Assembly: GCA_026874595.1 (NCBI GenBank)
Contig: CM049309.1
Span: forward strand, 21,362,033-21,426,032
Reading direction: 5' to 3'
Source: Sipunculus nudus
Taxonomy: Eukaryota > Annelida > Sipuncula > Golfingiida > Sipunculidae
Length of the DNA stretch: 64,000 nucleotides
The notes beneath the pieces were generated by a model, which worked only from the letters and a program-made list of their open reading frames with translations, was not told the origin of the DNA and made no database searches. Below are positions 1-12,100 of the stretch, in pieces (within the stretch, counting starts at the first letter, position 1; each line of letters starts with the position of its first letter). A program made the translations under genes and the position numbers.

Positions 1-40
1 TAACCCTCTAAAATATACATTTGCCTGTTTCATCTGTCAG

Positions 41-154
41 AGTCCCACCAAACAGACTGCCGTTATTGAAGCATCAGCCTGAGATCAGGAAGATTTTCCT
101 GGCATTGTTGTGTATAGGGATGGCCACCTGGTGGGTTGTGGAGAGAAAGAAAGA
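41..154 (+). CDS. SPPL2: SPPL2 exon a (membrane segment before the catalytic core)
   Basis: Acceptor CTGTCAG at 34-40 and donor GTAAGA at 155. The first base completes the previous codon; translation ends ...[13 protein letters not shown] then [14 protein letters not shown] plus two bases. This matches the RPEVRKLLLA-type block of SPPL2 proteins. The two leftover bases (GA) join the first base of the next exon (C) to make Asp. The exon's 5' boundary rests on one acceptor and family alignment from memory. Confidence 0.85.
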
Positions 155-3100
155 GTAAGATTTCTTATAAACCTTTCATTATCTCACTTACTTATTTTAA
201 TTTCAGACTGTAGTTTTTTGTGCGATAAATGTATTTTAAGTGGAAACTATTCTTTACAAAACAGATATTCAGTTGTTCATCCCATTGCTAAACATAGGAC
301 TCTTCATATTGATAATCAGATTGTCTTATTCAGTTGCTTTTTAATTTATACGTTGTTTTCCTTATGATATCTTGCAACCTGTGATGTTGATCATCATCAA
401 GACATCTTAGGTCATCTCATTGTATAATGAATAAAATTATGTTTTTGATGTAATGGTCAGATGTAAGTTATTGTTTAATGTTTGTGATATACTCAATGGT
501 TCTCCAGATTTGGCCATTATTTTGATATTTGGGCATAAACAAACTATTTGCCTTTTTATTTGTATGTTACAATATATCTTGGATTGTGTTCCATTTCAGC
601 TATGCATGGATATTGCAAGACTTCCTGGGTGTTATATTTTGTATACACCTTATGAAAACTGTAAGACTTCCAAGTTTAAAGGTAGGTACAATATGAAAAT
701 ACTAAAGGAGAAAGTCCAGCCATAAGTGTTTGTATGTTATTTAGTGTGAAGTGTTTGTGGTCATTAAGTGGACATTTATAATAATAAGAAAACACATTTC
801 CAAGTCAAGTATTTGTGTGATTTAGTAGCTACAGTTAGATCCATAGAGCACTTCTAACACATTATAATTAGGAATGCCCTTACCATAGGTCTGTAGGCTT
901 TAAATGATAGGATATGATAGAATTTTATTTAAAAAGCACAAATATTATGTAAATATCTATCCATTAAGAAGAGTTACAGCACATTACCGTCAGCTATTTT
1001 CAGTGTTAATGTTTATATATTCAGAAAAGCAGAAAAAATCTACATGAAAGAGAAGTTTTGTGTATTCCAAGTGCTTTATAATACAGCATAGGGTCACCAA
1101 CTCTGTGATAATTCAGTGTTTTTCTCGTTGCAGGCTTGCACAATTTTACTTGTACTTTTGTTCTTCTATGATATCTTCTTTGTTTTCATCACACCATTAT
1201 TTACAAAGGTGAGTCTCTTTCATGTTTTATTCATACATGTACACATGCATACTATAGTTATATGTGATTATAATAAATTTGCTGAATATCATCCTATAAA
1301 ATAAACTAAAAGAATCTGTCAGAATCCAAATCAATGGCTAATAGCCCATAAGTAAGAGGTTATTTATAAATGTTGTCACTAAATAATGCCATGGAAAGCT
1401 TTTTGAACATTTATGCACATTTATAAAAGGCATTCATGTAAGCAGACACCTAAAGTAGAAATTAATAAAATGAAATTATTGTTTTGTAGAGTGGAAAAAG
1501 TGTGATGATAGATGTAGCAACTGGTGGTAGTAGCCGCACTCAGGAACAGGTAAGTCTAGATCAGATTAATCTATCCCCAGATCAGGATCACTCTTATTAT
1601 ACCACTATGGCTTTGTACTTTATGAAAGCCACACAAAACACATCTATACCTACAGCTGAAATATCCATGGCAATTAAATTTAGGATTTGACAAGTCATAA
1701 TCTGGCTCTTAATCTTACACCACTAAGATCTGTGCCTGAAATCTGAGCACAAATGTTCACCTACAGCAATATTGCTAGCTCATAGATCTTTTCAGAAACC
1801 TTGTTTAAGCTAACAAACATAAAGAAATAGCAAAGAATGAAAATAACTCACATAAGACTGAACTTTTAACATTTGATATTCAGTAAGTTAACATGGCCTC
1901 ATTGGTACTGGATAAAAGGTTCTACAGTACATGGTTTATTGTATATGATACATTGGTAATGAACCAAATTTAAGTGAAATATTTTGTATACATATTCATC
2001 AACAAGCAGTGGGGTTATGTACTTATTTCTTGCTCGCCATTATCTTTTATCATTAAAGGTTTTGGCAATTGATTATTGGTAAACTGTTGGCACTTGTGCA
2101 GACAGAAATTATGTATTTCTTTAAAAATGTGATGAAACAGATTTGCATATTGCCATGCTGTATTATGAATCCTTTCATCTTTCAAGTTGCCTGGCAATAC
2201 ATGGCCCTACCACTTGTTCAAGATTATGTTTCTGTTTTCATCATATTTTTAAAGAAATGCATAATTACTGTCTGTACTGGTGCCAACAGTTAACAAATAA
2301 TCAATTGCTAAAACCTTTAATGATAAAAGATATGTATCAAGTTACACTGAGCCCTAGGTAATATTGTGTATTTATCTGAATGGGATGTTTTGCTTTCTGT
2401 AGCTCCCCATGGTGCTCAAAGTCCCTAGGTTTATAGACAGCATCAGCTCACACTGTGGGTCACCATACTCGCTCCTGGGCTTTGGAGATATTCTTGTCCC
2501 AGGTGAGTAAAATGGAGTTTGATGATATGTGAAAATATATATGTGTCAATGTACTATGGTGGATATTTAAATGGTTGACAGGAAATTTAAAGGGGCCTGC
2601 TTCAATATCTGGTCTATTAACTAAAGAAATTCACTTGGATCTTTTATAAAAATTGGCCAGAAAATGGTGCTCTCACTACACGCAGTTCATTTTGTCTATA
2701 TCCACTTGTTTGTAACATGTGGGGGCCCGGCAAATATATTCAACAAGGCCATCTGACAGCTAGTCAGATGAACCAAAAGGCATTTTTTGCAGCCAGTGAT
2801 CTTTCAGCCGAAACACTCTAAGCTGGAAGATGCGCTTTTCCTTTGGTTAATAACATGACTGCTCAAAACTTTAGTGTGAGTGACAAAATCCTTGTCATCA
2901 AAGCTAAAGAAAATAGTGACTCTCTGGATATTCAAGATCTAGCTCACTCGTGAGGGTGGCAATGTAACTTTAAGAAATGGCATGGGATTTTGTTGCCTCA
3001 AAAGCATGGCGAGTCAGCCAGTGCAGATTTGACAGCTGCAATGGATGCCCGCAAGAAGATGACAGCCCTGCTGAAAGATTACGAGCAAAAGAACAACTTA

Positions 3101-6100
3101 GATGAGACGGGATTGTTTTACTTTTTGGAGCCAAACAAGACATTAGCTGGTGGGCCAGTGAAAGGTACCGAACATTGTAAATAGGATCTCAGTAGGCTTG
3201 TGCTTGAAGTAGTACGGGATCCAAGGAATAATCTAGAAGATGCCATGTAGTGGCATTAATGATTTATTTAGTGATATTATCTTAAAGAAATTAATTTTCA
3301 TTAAATATTAATTATTCTCCTGTCAAAAATGCTAATGCTGGAAAAATAAGGTTTAATGTAAATGTAAAAGCATTATTGCCTCAACAGAAAGAGAAATAAA
3401 ATGAACAGTCCTCTCTGTTCACCTGTCCATCCATCTGTAAATATTTCATATGTAGCACAGTATCTCTAAAACCTTTACTGTCTTTTTCATGGCATCCATG
3501 TCAAAGTATTAGTATGGCAAACATATATTTAGCACTTGATTAACTGCAATACACATACACCTACATGCAAGTGAAATCATTGAGAGACCTGCAAAACAAA
3601 AGTCCACAGATAATACGCACAAAGCTGTAAGTAACAAAATCCTGGCAATCAAAGCAAAAAAAAAATCAGTGACTCTCTGGATCTGGCTTACTCATGGATT
3701 TGGCTGTGTAACTTTTATGATGAGGGATTTTATTGTGCCAAAAGCACAGTGAGTCAACCAGTGCAGATTTGACAGCAGCAGCTGATGCCTAAAAGAAGAT
3801 GACAGTCCTACTGAAGTATATTTCGAGCTGAAGAACACCTTCAACTTTTATGAGACGAGATTGTTAGACTGTTGAGCCATACAAGACATCAGCTAATAGG
3901 CAATGAAAGGAACCAAACAGGACAGGGTCTCAGTGGGCTTGTTCAGGGACTATTTGAGTGATTGTTTTAATGTTTATGCTAGAGCAAAGTACAGGATGTT
4001 TCTTGTAATCTGACATTTTGATGAATGTGAACAAATAAAGCATACGTCATAACAAATATTGTGTTTATCTGGTATCCTCCTACCAATCATGTTTCTAAAA
4101 CCAGAAATTCCTAATTTATTTTCTTCTATTTTATTTCCAGGTTTACTGATATCCTTCTGCCATGGTTTTGACCTTCAGGTCCAGAGCAAGAGAGTGTACT
4201 TCATTGGAACTGTGATAGGTTTGCAGAACTTACATGACTTCATGTGCTTTTGGCTTTTGTAAATAAAAAACTGTCCATATATGTCCATCAAATTATAAGC
4301 AAGATAATACCAGTTATTAAATTTTAATGTCATCATCATTAATGACATTTTATATTAATTTTATTCAATGTTTATGAATTGAATTGTAAAATCTATTAGT
4401 CACATTCCTTCACAGGTAATGGTTATGTATTGAAAATTTGATTAGTTTTTAGAGTGCAAGGAACAGGACTTCACAAGACTATTTGCTGGCATTGAATAAA
4501 TTGAACATTTGTTGGTATGTAACAGAATATAAAAAGGTTTACAATATTTGTTATATAATATTTTTATTGTGCCTTAATAACAACAGCTCATCAAAATTAT
4601 AAATTGAACATAACAGTCTTTTATGTCTTTATTTATGTCTACAGGTATTAACTTTTTGATCTTGTAAAAAGACTGGTGCCATCTGCAATACTTTTTTCAT
4701 GCTATCTGTTCATGGGTTCTTGGGATATATTGGCATCTCTCATGCCAGAAATTTTCAGGAAACATTCCATGCCTCACTTAATTCAGGCCCCTGTGATTCA
4801 GCAGATAGATAAAGTTGCTTTTTGACTGCCCATATTCTAGATCTCATTCAGTAGACAGTGCCAGCCACAGGCCCAAGACCTACACTTTATAAAAGTCCAG
4901 TTGGTCAAAAAACAAATCCCTAAAACAGATGCACCCAGATGGTACAATATATATATTGATGATGTATTTATTGTGATTCCTGTACTTGCAGCGTATGGTG
5001 TAGGGCTGGTGTTGACGTTCATTGCTCTGGCTCTGATGGCTACGGGACAGCCAGCTCTGTTATACCTCGTCCCCTGTACTCTCCTGACAGTGGTTGGGAT
5101 CGGCTTGAAGAGGAGGGAGCTGAAACACCTGTGGCTAGGCAAGCTGGTGAATAGCCATTTTCTATGATTCACTGGTAACTTGCTTAATATATCAGGGTCA
5201 TGGCGATTTTCATTCACTGCATGCACTGGTTTCTGTATTGTGTGGTGTGTTATATTCTGTGAGGTGTATTGGTTAGTCATATTAATCAGTTGTAAAATAA
5301 TATGCAATGATTGAAGGATCAAAAATGATCTATTATTAATCAATTAATTATGTACCATCTGTATTACTGTTACATATCTAGAACAGCATTATACCTAAAA
5401 TATTGACCAAGTTAATTCAGTCTGACTTGTACAGCACGCTGAAAGGTCAAGGTAATGGCCTGGCTCTTGACACTTACTCATTGCACAAGGATAAGTTTGA
5501 ATGCTGTTTGCGGTTTTTTGCCCTGTCTTTTTAGCTCAGCTGACTGTAAGTCATCTGAGCTATAGCGATCACCCTTTGTCCGGCGTCTGTCCCGCCATCT
5601 GGCCGTCCAGCCGTCCGTCCGTTAACAGGGCACAAATTGTAACCATTAGACCTAGAAACTTCTAACTGTACATCCAGGGAGGTCCTGGGCAAATCTCCTT
5701 GGAAACCTGAAAGTAGGTCATGGTGACCTATATTTTGTGACCTACGGGCTGAAAACATGATTTTGAGCACCCAGACAGTCAGATAGGTTACAAAATGTAT
5801 CCATTAGGCCTAGAAACCTCTTATCTGACATTTTGAAAGATCCTAGGCAAATGTTCTTAGAAACCTGAAACTCGGTCACTGTGACCTATGTTCTGTGACC
5901 TATAGGGAAAACATGTCATATGAGCACCCTGAATGTCAGATGGGGACAAATCATATCTGTGAGGCCTAGAATCTTCTTACACAATATCCTGGGAGTTTTT
6001 TAAGCAAATCTCCTTGGAAATCTGAAATTAGGTCATGGTGACCTATATTTCATGACCTACAGGCTGAAAACATAATTTTGAGTAACCAGACAGTCAGATG

Positions 6101-9100
6101 GGGCACAGATTGTATATCAATAAGACCTAGAATCCTTCATTGTGACATTTAGGGAGGTCCTAGGCAAATCTCCTTTGAAAATTAGGTCATGGTGACCTAT
6201 ATTTTGTGACTTATAGGCCCAAAACTTGATTTCAAGCACCCTGAATGTCAGATTGGGACAGATAGTATGTGTGAAGCCTAGAATGTTCTAACACAATATC
6301 CTGGGAGGTTCTGGGCAAATCTCCTTGGAAACCTGAAATTAGGTCATGGTGACCTATATTTTGTGACCTACAGGCCGAAAACATGATTTTGAGCACCCAG
6401 ACAGTCAGAAAGGGCACAAAAGGTATCCATTAGGCCTAGAAACCTCTAACCTGACATTTTGAAAGATCCTAGGCAAATGTCCTTGGAAACCTGAAATTAG
6501 GTCACTGTGACTTATATTCTGTGACCTATAGGAAATAGATGTTGTATTAACACCCTAAATGTCATATGGTGACAAATCGTATCTGTTAGGCCTAGAATCT
6601 TCTTGCATAGTTTCCTGGGAGGTTCTAGGCAAATCTCCTTGGAAACCTGTTATTGGGTCATGGTGACCTACATTTTGTGACCTACAGGCCAAAAACAGGA
6701 TTTTGAGCACCCAGAAAGTCAGGCAGGGCACACATTGTATTTGTTAGGCCTAGAATCTTCTAATGTAAAATTCTGAGACGTCCTAGGCATGTGTCTGTGG
6801 AAAACTGAAATTAGGTCACCATGACCTATATTTTGTGACCTTTAGGAAAAGAAGTCATAAGCACCCAGACAGTCAATCAGGGTACACAATGTATCAGTTA
6901 GGCCTAGAATCTTCTAATGTAACATTCTGAGACTTCCTTGGCCAATGTTTTTGGAAAACTGAAATTAGGTCATGGTGACCTATAGGGTTGGGACGATATG
7001 AGTTTTTCATATCATGATAAAAATATAAAACTTATCGTGATATATCGTGATATCGTGATATCAGTATTTGTATTTCTTTTTGTAGTACTAAGCAAGACAA
7101 TTGAAAAAAAAAATACTAAATATAAAAAGTAAACAAGCTCAGAATAATCTTTATTACATGAAAAATCCAGCTCTCATAAAACATACAAATTAAGCTTATC
7201 AAATAAAAATGAAAAATAAGGTAACCGTATCACAAGTAAAAAAATCATTCTTGCTTGTTGGATTACCTTGGTGCTTCTTACATCATACATCATAGTGATC
7301 ACTGATCATACAGCAATCCTCAAGATTCAGTGAGGACTCATGAATTACCACTAATCACTTTGTCAGAACCTTATATCATAGCCTCAATCATTAAAGATTA
7401 AGTGATGATAAATTTTTAGCCAGAAAAATCATCATATTAGCATTATCTTGTAATAGTCTGTTTCTTGCTGGAGTGATAATCTGTCCACAACCACTGAACA
7501 GACGCTCGGAAGGCACACTTGTAGCTGGGATGCACAAGTATTTTCTAGCAAGTGCAGCGAGAAGTGGATATGTATCTGTATTTTGTTTCCACCAAAGAAG
7601 TGGATCTTCATCCGTGTCTATTGTATTGCTTTCCAAATATCTGGCCATCTGGACTTCTGCTGATGATACAACTGCTGATTCATCTTGACTGTTAGTCTTA
7701 TATTTCAGAGACATTGATCGAAGAACTGCAGATAGGCCACTTTGTTGTTTTGATTTCTTAGCTGGGGAGGCCTCTGTTTGTTCCGCAGACTCTGGAATCT
7801 CAGGCCCCTGACTTTTTGATCCTGAAATAGCTGCAGCTTCTTCAAGAACAGCATTCTTTGTATCCAGCAACTCACTTTCTTTGGATTCTGAATCACTTAC
7901 AACAGATTTCTTAAACAAGTGGAAAGGCTTATCCTTAAAGCGAGGGTCCAAGAAACATGCTTTGTATATTTTACTCTTTGGTTCAGGCAAGTCATATCTA
8001 GCCTGCAAATCTTTAAGAATGACTGCTTTGACTCTTTTCACCAGAGGTTCATCTGTTGTTTTTTCTTCAAGTAGTTCATAGATATGTTGCAGGACTGGAA
8101 CAACTGTAGACACAGATACATAGGAATCCCCACTTAGCATATCAGTGAAGTTCACCAATGGAGATAAAACAGACTGAATATTCTCCAGTGTTTTGTAATC
8201 CTTGTCACTTGGATTAAGGTGCCACAACTGGCGGTTCTCAAGGAAGACTGCACATATGGCCTGTTGCTGTTCCAAAAATCTATCAATCATTTAGCTCTTT
8301 GACCCCCATCTTGTGCTGACATCATGAATTAATCTATGTTGGGGAAGTTCAAGCTGAACTTGCTTCTCACGAAGGTCCCTTTGACGCTTCCAGCTTCTGG
8401 CAAAAGCTTCAACAGCTTTTCTACAGATTCTTACTGCACGTTCAACAACTTGATCATTAGTCCCTTTTGTAATTGCTAGGTCAAGGTTATGATCAAAGCA
8501 ACTGAGCCTGGGAAGCTCCATGTCATGAAATGCTTTCACATTGTTTGATGCACTGTCAGTAGTTGCTGCTACTATCTTATTAATTTTCAAGTCCCAGTCA
8601 CTTAAAATGCTTGCCAAGGCAGTCACAATATTCTCAGCTGTATGGTCTTTCATCATGGGAAACTCACCAAGACACACATTATGCAATGTCCAGTTGCTGT
8701 CCACAAAATGAATAGTGAGACCCATATATGCTTCCATTGCTTGGGAAGTCCACATGTCAGTTGTAATGGCGAAATGATCAGCAAGAGCCAAGGTTTCTTT
8801 TACTTTGCCAACCACTCTGTCATGAATTTTGGGCACAACATGATCCGAAAAGTACTTTCTGGAAGGCAATTTATACCTTGGCTCAAATTGTTTCAACATT
8901 TCTCTAAAGCCGTGCTGTTCTACAGTATGTAAAGGTCGCATGTCTTTGCATATGTATTGCGCTACGGCTTCGTTAAGCTGTGTCGCCCTTTTGGAATCGT
9001 GTGGCAATGGCACATATTTCTCAAAAGCCCTGCTTATTTCTGAAATGCTCTTAGTTTTTGATGAACCAGAAGTGGCATGTTTTGCTTTTGTTATTTCCGC

Positions 9101-12100
9101 GTGTAAATTGGGATGTTTTTCCCTCAAATGTGCAAACATGTTTGACGTGTTTCCGCCTTTACTGGGCACGCGTTTCATACACTTTCTGCAGGTTGGGTTG
9201 TCAGTGTCCTCGTTATCCTTCACAAGTCCGAAATAATTCCATACGATTGACTTACTGTTTGTTTTCTTAATGAGCTGAATATTATCTTGCGCCACACTGG
9301 TTGATGGCGTTGCCGGGGCGGGAGTTTGAACCGCGGGAACTCCTGTACCCGCCGACAGTTGAGGCGTGCACAGACTTTCTGCATGTTTTCTTTTAAACTT
9401 AAAGTCGGAGGAACACGGAAAATTTTCGGAGAGCGTTATTAATTTGTAAAATATCATTATTTTTAAAACACTTGTACCTAAATATTTTTATATGATACTG
9501 ACTAGTTATTTGTCGATGTCTTCTCATACAATAAATTAATAAAATTGGGACATGAAATATTACAGTGAATTAGAATAAACTATGATATGAGAGGTCTGTT
9601 CCATCCATGAAGTTTGCTTTGATATATGTGGCTAAACATGCAACCCGTTTGTTATAATGGGCCCGGTCGCCCCGGAGACAATTTAACGGTGGTTTTATTG
9701 TGACTTAATATCGTCTCATGCATGTGAAAAGGATAAATATTAAGTTAACACGTTAACCTTTTTATAATGTTGATTTCTCTGAGAATTCTCCGACGATTAG
9801 CATATAATATGTAAATCAGCCTTTCTGAAGGACCTTTTGATTCGTCCAAGCGTTTGCAACTTCCGTACATTCCCGACTAATCCCGACCTCATTATACAGG
9901 CGGTTCCACATATACAGGAACTTAGAAACCTACGGTTTATATATATAAATATCATTCTGATAAATAAGCTGTACTTTGAACAACAACTGATGAACATACA
10001 GATGTCATTATACCCTAAAATAATTTTCCAATGGATGATTTTTCACCAAAACCGTTCACCAAAATACATACCGTGATATCAAGATAATAGGGAAGATGAC
10101 GGTACGGTTACCGCGGCTGTCATATATTGTGATAATACCGTATACCGGTAACCGTCCCAACCCTAGTGACCTATATTGTGTGACCTATGGGCTGAAAAAT
10201 GGTTTTGAGCACCCAGACAGACAAGGCACAAATTGTATCCATTAGCCCTAGACTCTTCTAAATTAACATTCAGGTAAATCCTTGGCCATTCTCCTTGGAA
10301 ACCTGAAATTGGATCATGGTGACCTATACTCTGATAGCTATGGACAAGAAACCTGATTTTGAGCACCCAGACAGACAGGGTACAAATTGTATCCATTTTC
10401 CTTGGAACCCTTTATTGTGGAATCCAGGGGGGTCCTGGGCAGGTCTGCTATGAATCCTGAATGAATTTTTATTTTCTCTCCATTTTTTCAATACAGTAAC
10501 GTTAGCCATATGCTATTCTCACAGACAATATATAACATTAATAAAATGATGAGCACCCAGTCAAAATTAGCTGAGCGTCATGGCCCATGGGCCACTTGTT
10601 TTTATCTCAGACAGAACAAGAATATTTTATTGGGATAATATGACTTCTTTGGATGTGCATACACAATCTTTGTGATCTGCAAACTGCAGTTGAATAAATT
10701 GATTATGAAAAAAAAAAAAAATCAACCATCAGTATTTAATTAATTGATTAGCAAATAATGGTCACATGATGTGAAGGTAAAGCTACAATGCATGTTATAA
10801 AGAAATATAATTTTTGCAAAGGTGATTTGAAGGATGTATATCTCTTTCCCAAGTTATTTCTATCATCAGAAAAAGTCTGCATAAAAGATAATGTTGTCAG
10901 GGGGCTAATCAGTATTTATGGGCCTTGTGGTTATTTATTTATTTTTCTGATTACATTCATAATCTGATAATACCAGAAGCTTATAATGATTTAAGTTTCA
11001 TTTTCAAATGTTGTTGTGTGGTATACTTTGGGTTCTATTATTAGCAACTATTTTCTTTTAATTAACGACACTTCTTCATTCCCATACTGATTAATTTTGC
11101 TGTGTTTTCATTATACTTTCTTTTTTAAAGTACTGCAATTTTGTTTTACTGAACTGTGTTTTTGTGCATAAGTGATGACCCTGTTTCTACTGTCAACCTC
11201 TCCTTAGCCAGGCTTGTTTTGGCTTGCACATATACAGTTTGACACAGGGTTACATGTGGTTAAGGTCAAATCTTAAATTAGGTCACTGTGACCTCATTAC
11301 TTAGGGTTCTCTGCAAAAACATCAGTTTGCCATTAAACCTAGAATAGGTTAGTAAAGCTGCCCCATTAGGGCTGAATCCTTCAAGTTTCCATGTGGTTCT
11401 TCTATAGAAAGTCCTATGTCTGTGATGGTAATTGGGTTAACATTACATCAAGTAGGGAAGTTTTGGACTGGAACAATACATGCCCAGTCAAACCAGGTCA
11501 ACAAAACAGTAAACACAGTTGATATAAAGGCTACTACATGCAGTTTGAGGTTTTTAATATTCAGACTCTAAGCTCAGATTTAAGTTCACTTGTGAAATAG
11601 GACCAGTATAACAGACTTAAAGCATTAATACTGATATTGCAGTTTTTGTTTTCATTTTTGGTAAACATTATTAACAACTTTCAAGTGAATTGAAGTTCTT
11701 ATATTTAATATAAAATACAGTTATCCCTACATATACAACAAATTTGAAATTGTAAGTAAATGTTATACTGATTGAGAGAGTGTAACTGTTTGTTGAGAAG
11801 CAGGTCTGATTGCACCTTATTTATAGAGAGTAATTAGTTGGAATTCCCTTGATAGTTCTAAATCAAAATGGTATGCTGTGTCACAAGCACCATGTTAAAT
11901 AACAGTTACTGGTGTGCTAATGGTCACACATAACCATTCAGCATTTTGGTGTACAATCTGCAGATGATCATGATCATATAGATGGCTTATTTGATTTGTA
12001 TGTATATTTTTCTATATGCATTGTTGGCTTGAATAACATTTAAAATTCAACTGAGCATGTGAATAAAATGTTCCACATAGGTCTAAGAGGTCACATGTTC

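Larger units (their letters stand above)
5520..10600 (+). mobile_element. Tandem-core repeat element (pearl-like), split by an hAT insertion
   Basis: The element starts with a terminal hairpin at 5533-5561: arms AGCTCAGCTGACT and AGTCATCTGAGCT, loop GTA. A CCGTCC-rich segment follows. Then come about nine units of about 157 bp (about 5630-6982), continuing after the hAT at 10166 for about two units. The right end, about 10555-10605, is AGCTGAGCGTCATGGCCCAT and GGGCCACTTG. Units share GGCCTAGAA, CTCCTTGGAAACCTGAAATT and GAGCACCCAGACAGTCAG. The architecture resembles the bivalve pearl elements, which have a core of about 160-bp tandem repeats; that link is inference. Confidence 0.75.

Noticed and set aside
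4837..5343. 168-codon open frame on the - strand
   Set aside because: It is the antisense shadow of the SPPL2 PAL exon and its flanks; no family resemblance.
7473..9270. Several + strand frames of 60-98 codons
   Set aside because: Antisense shadows of the hAT transposase.
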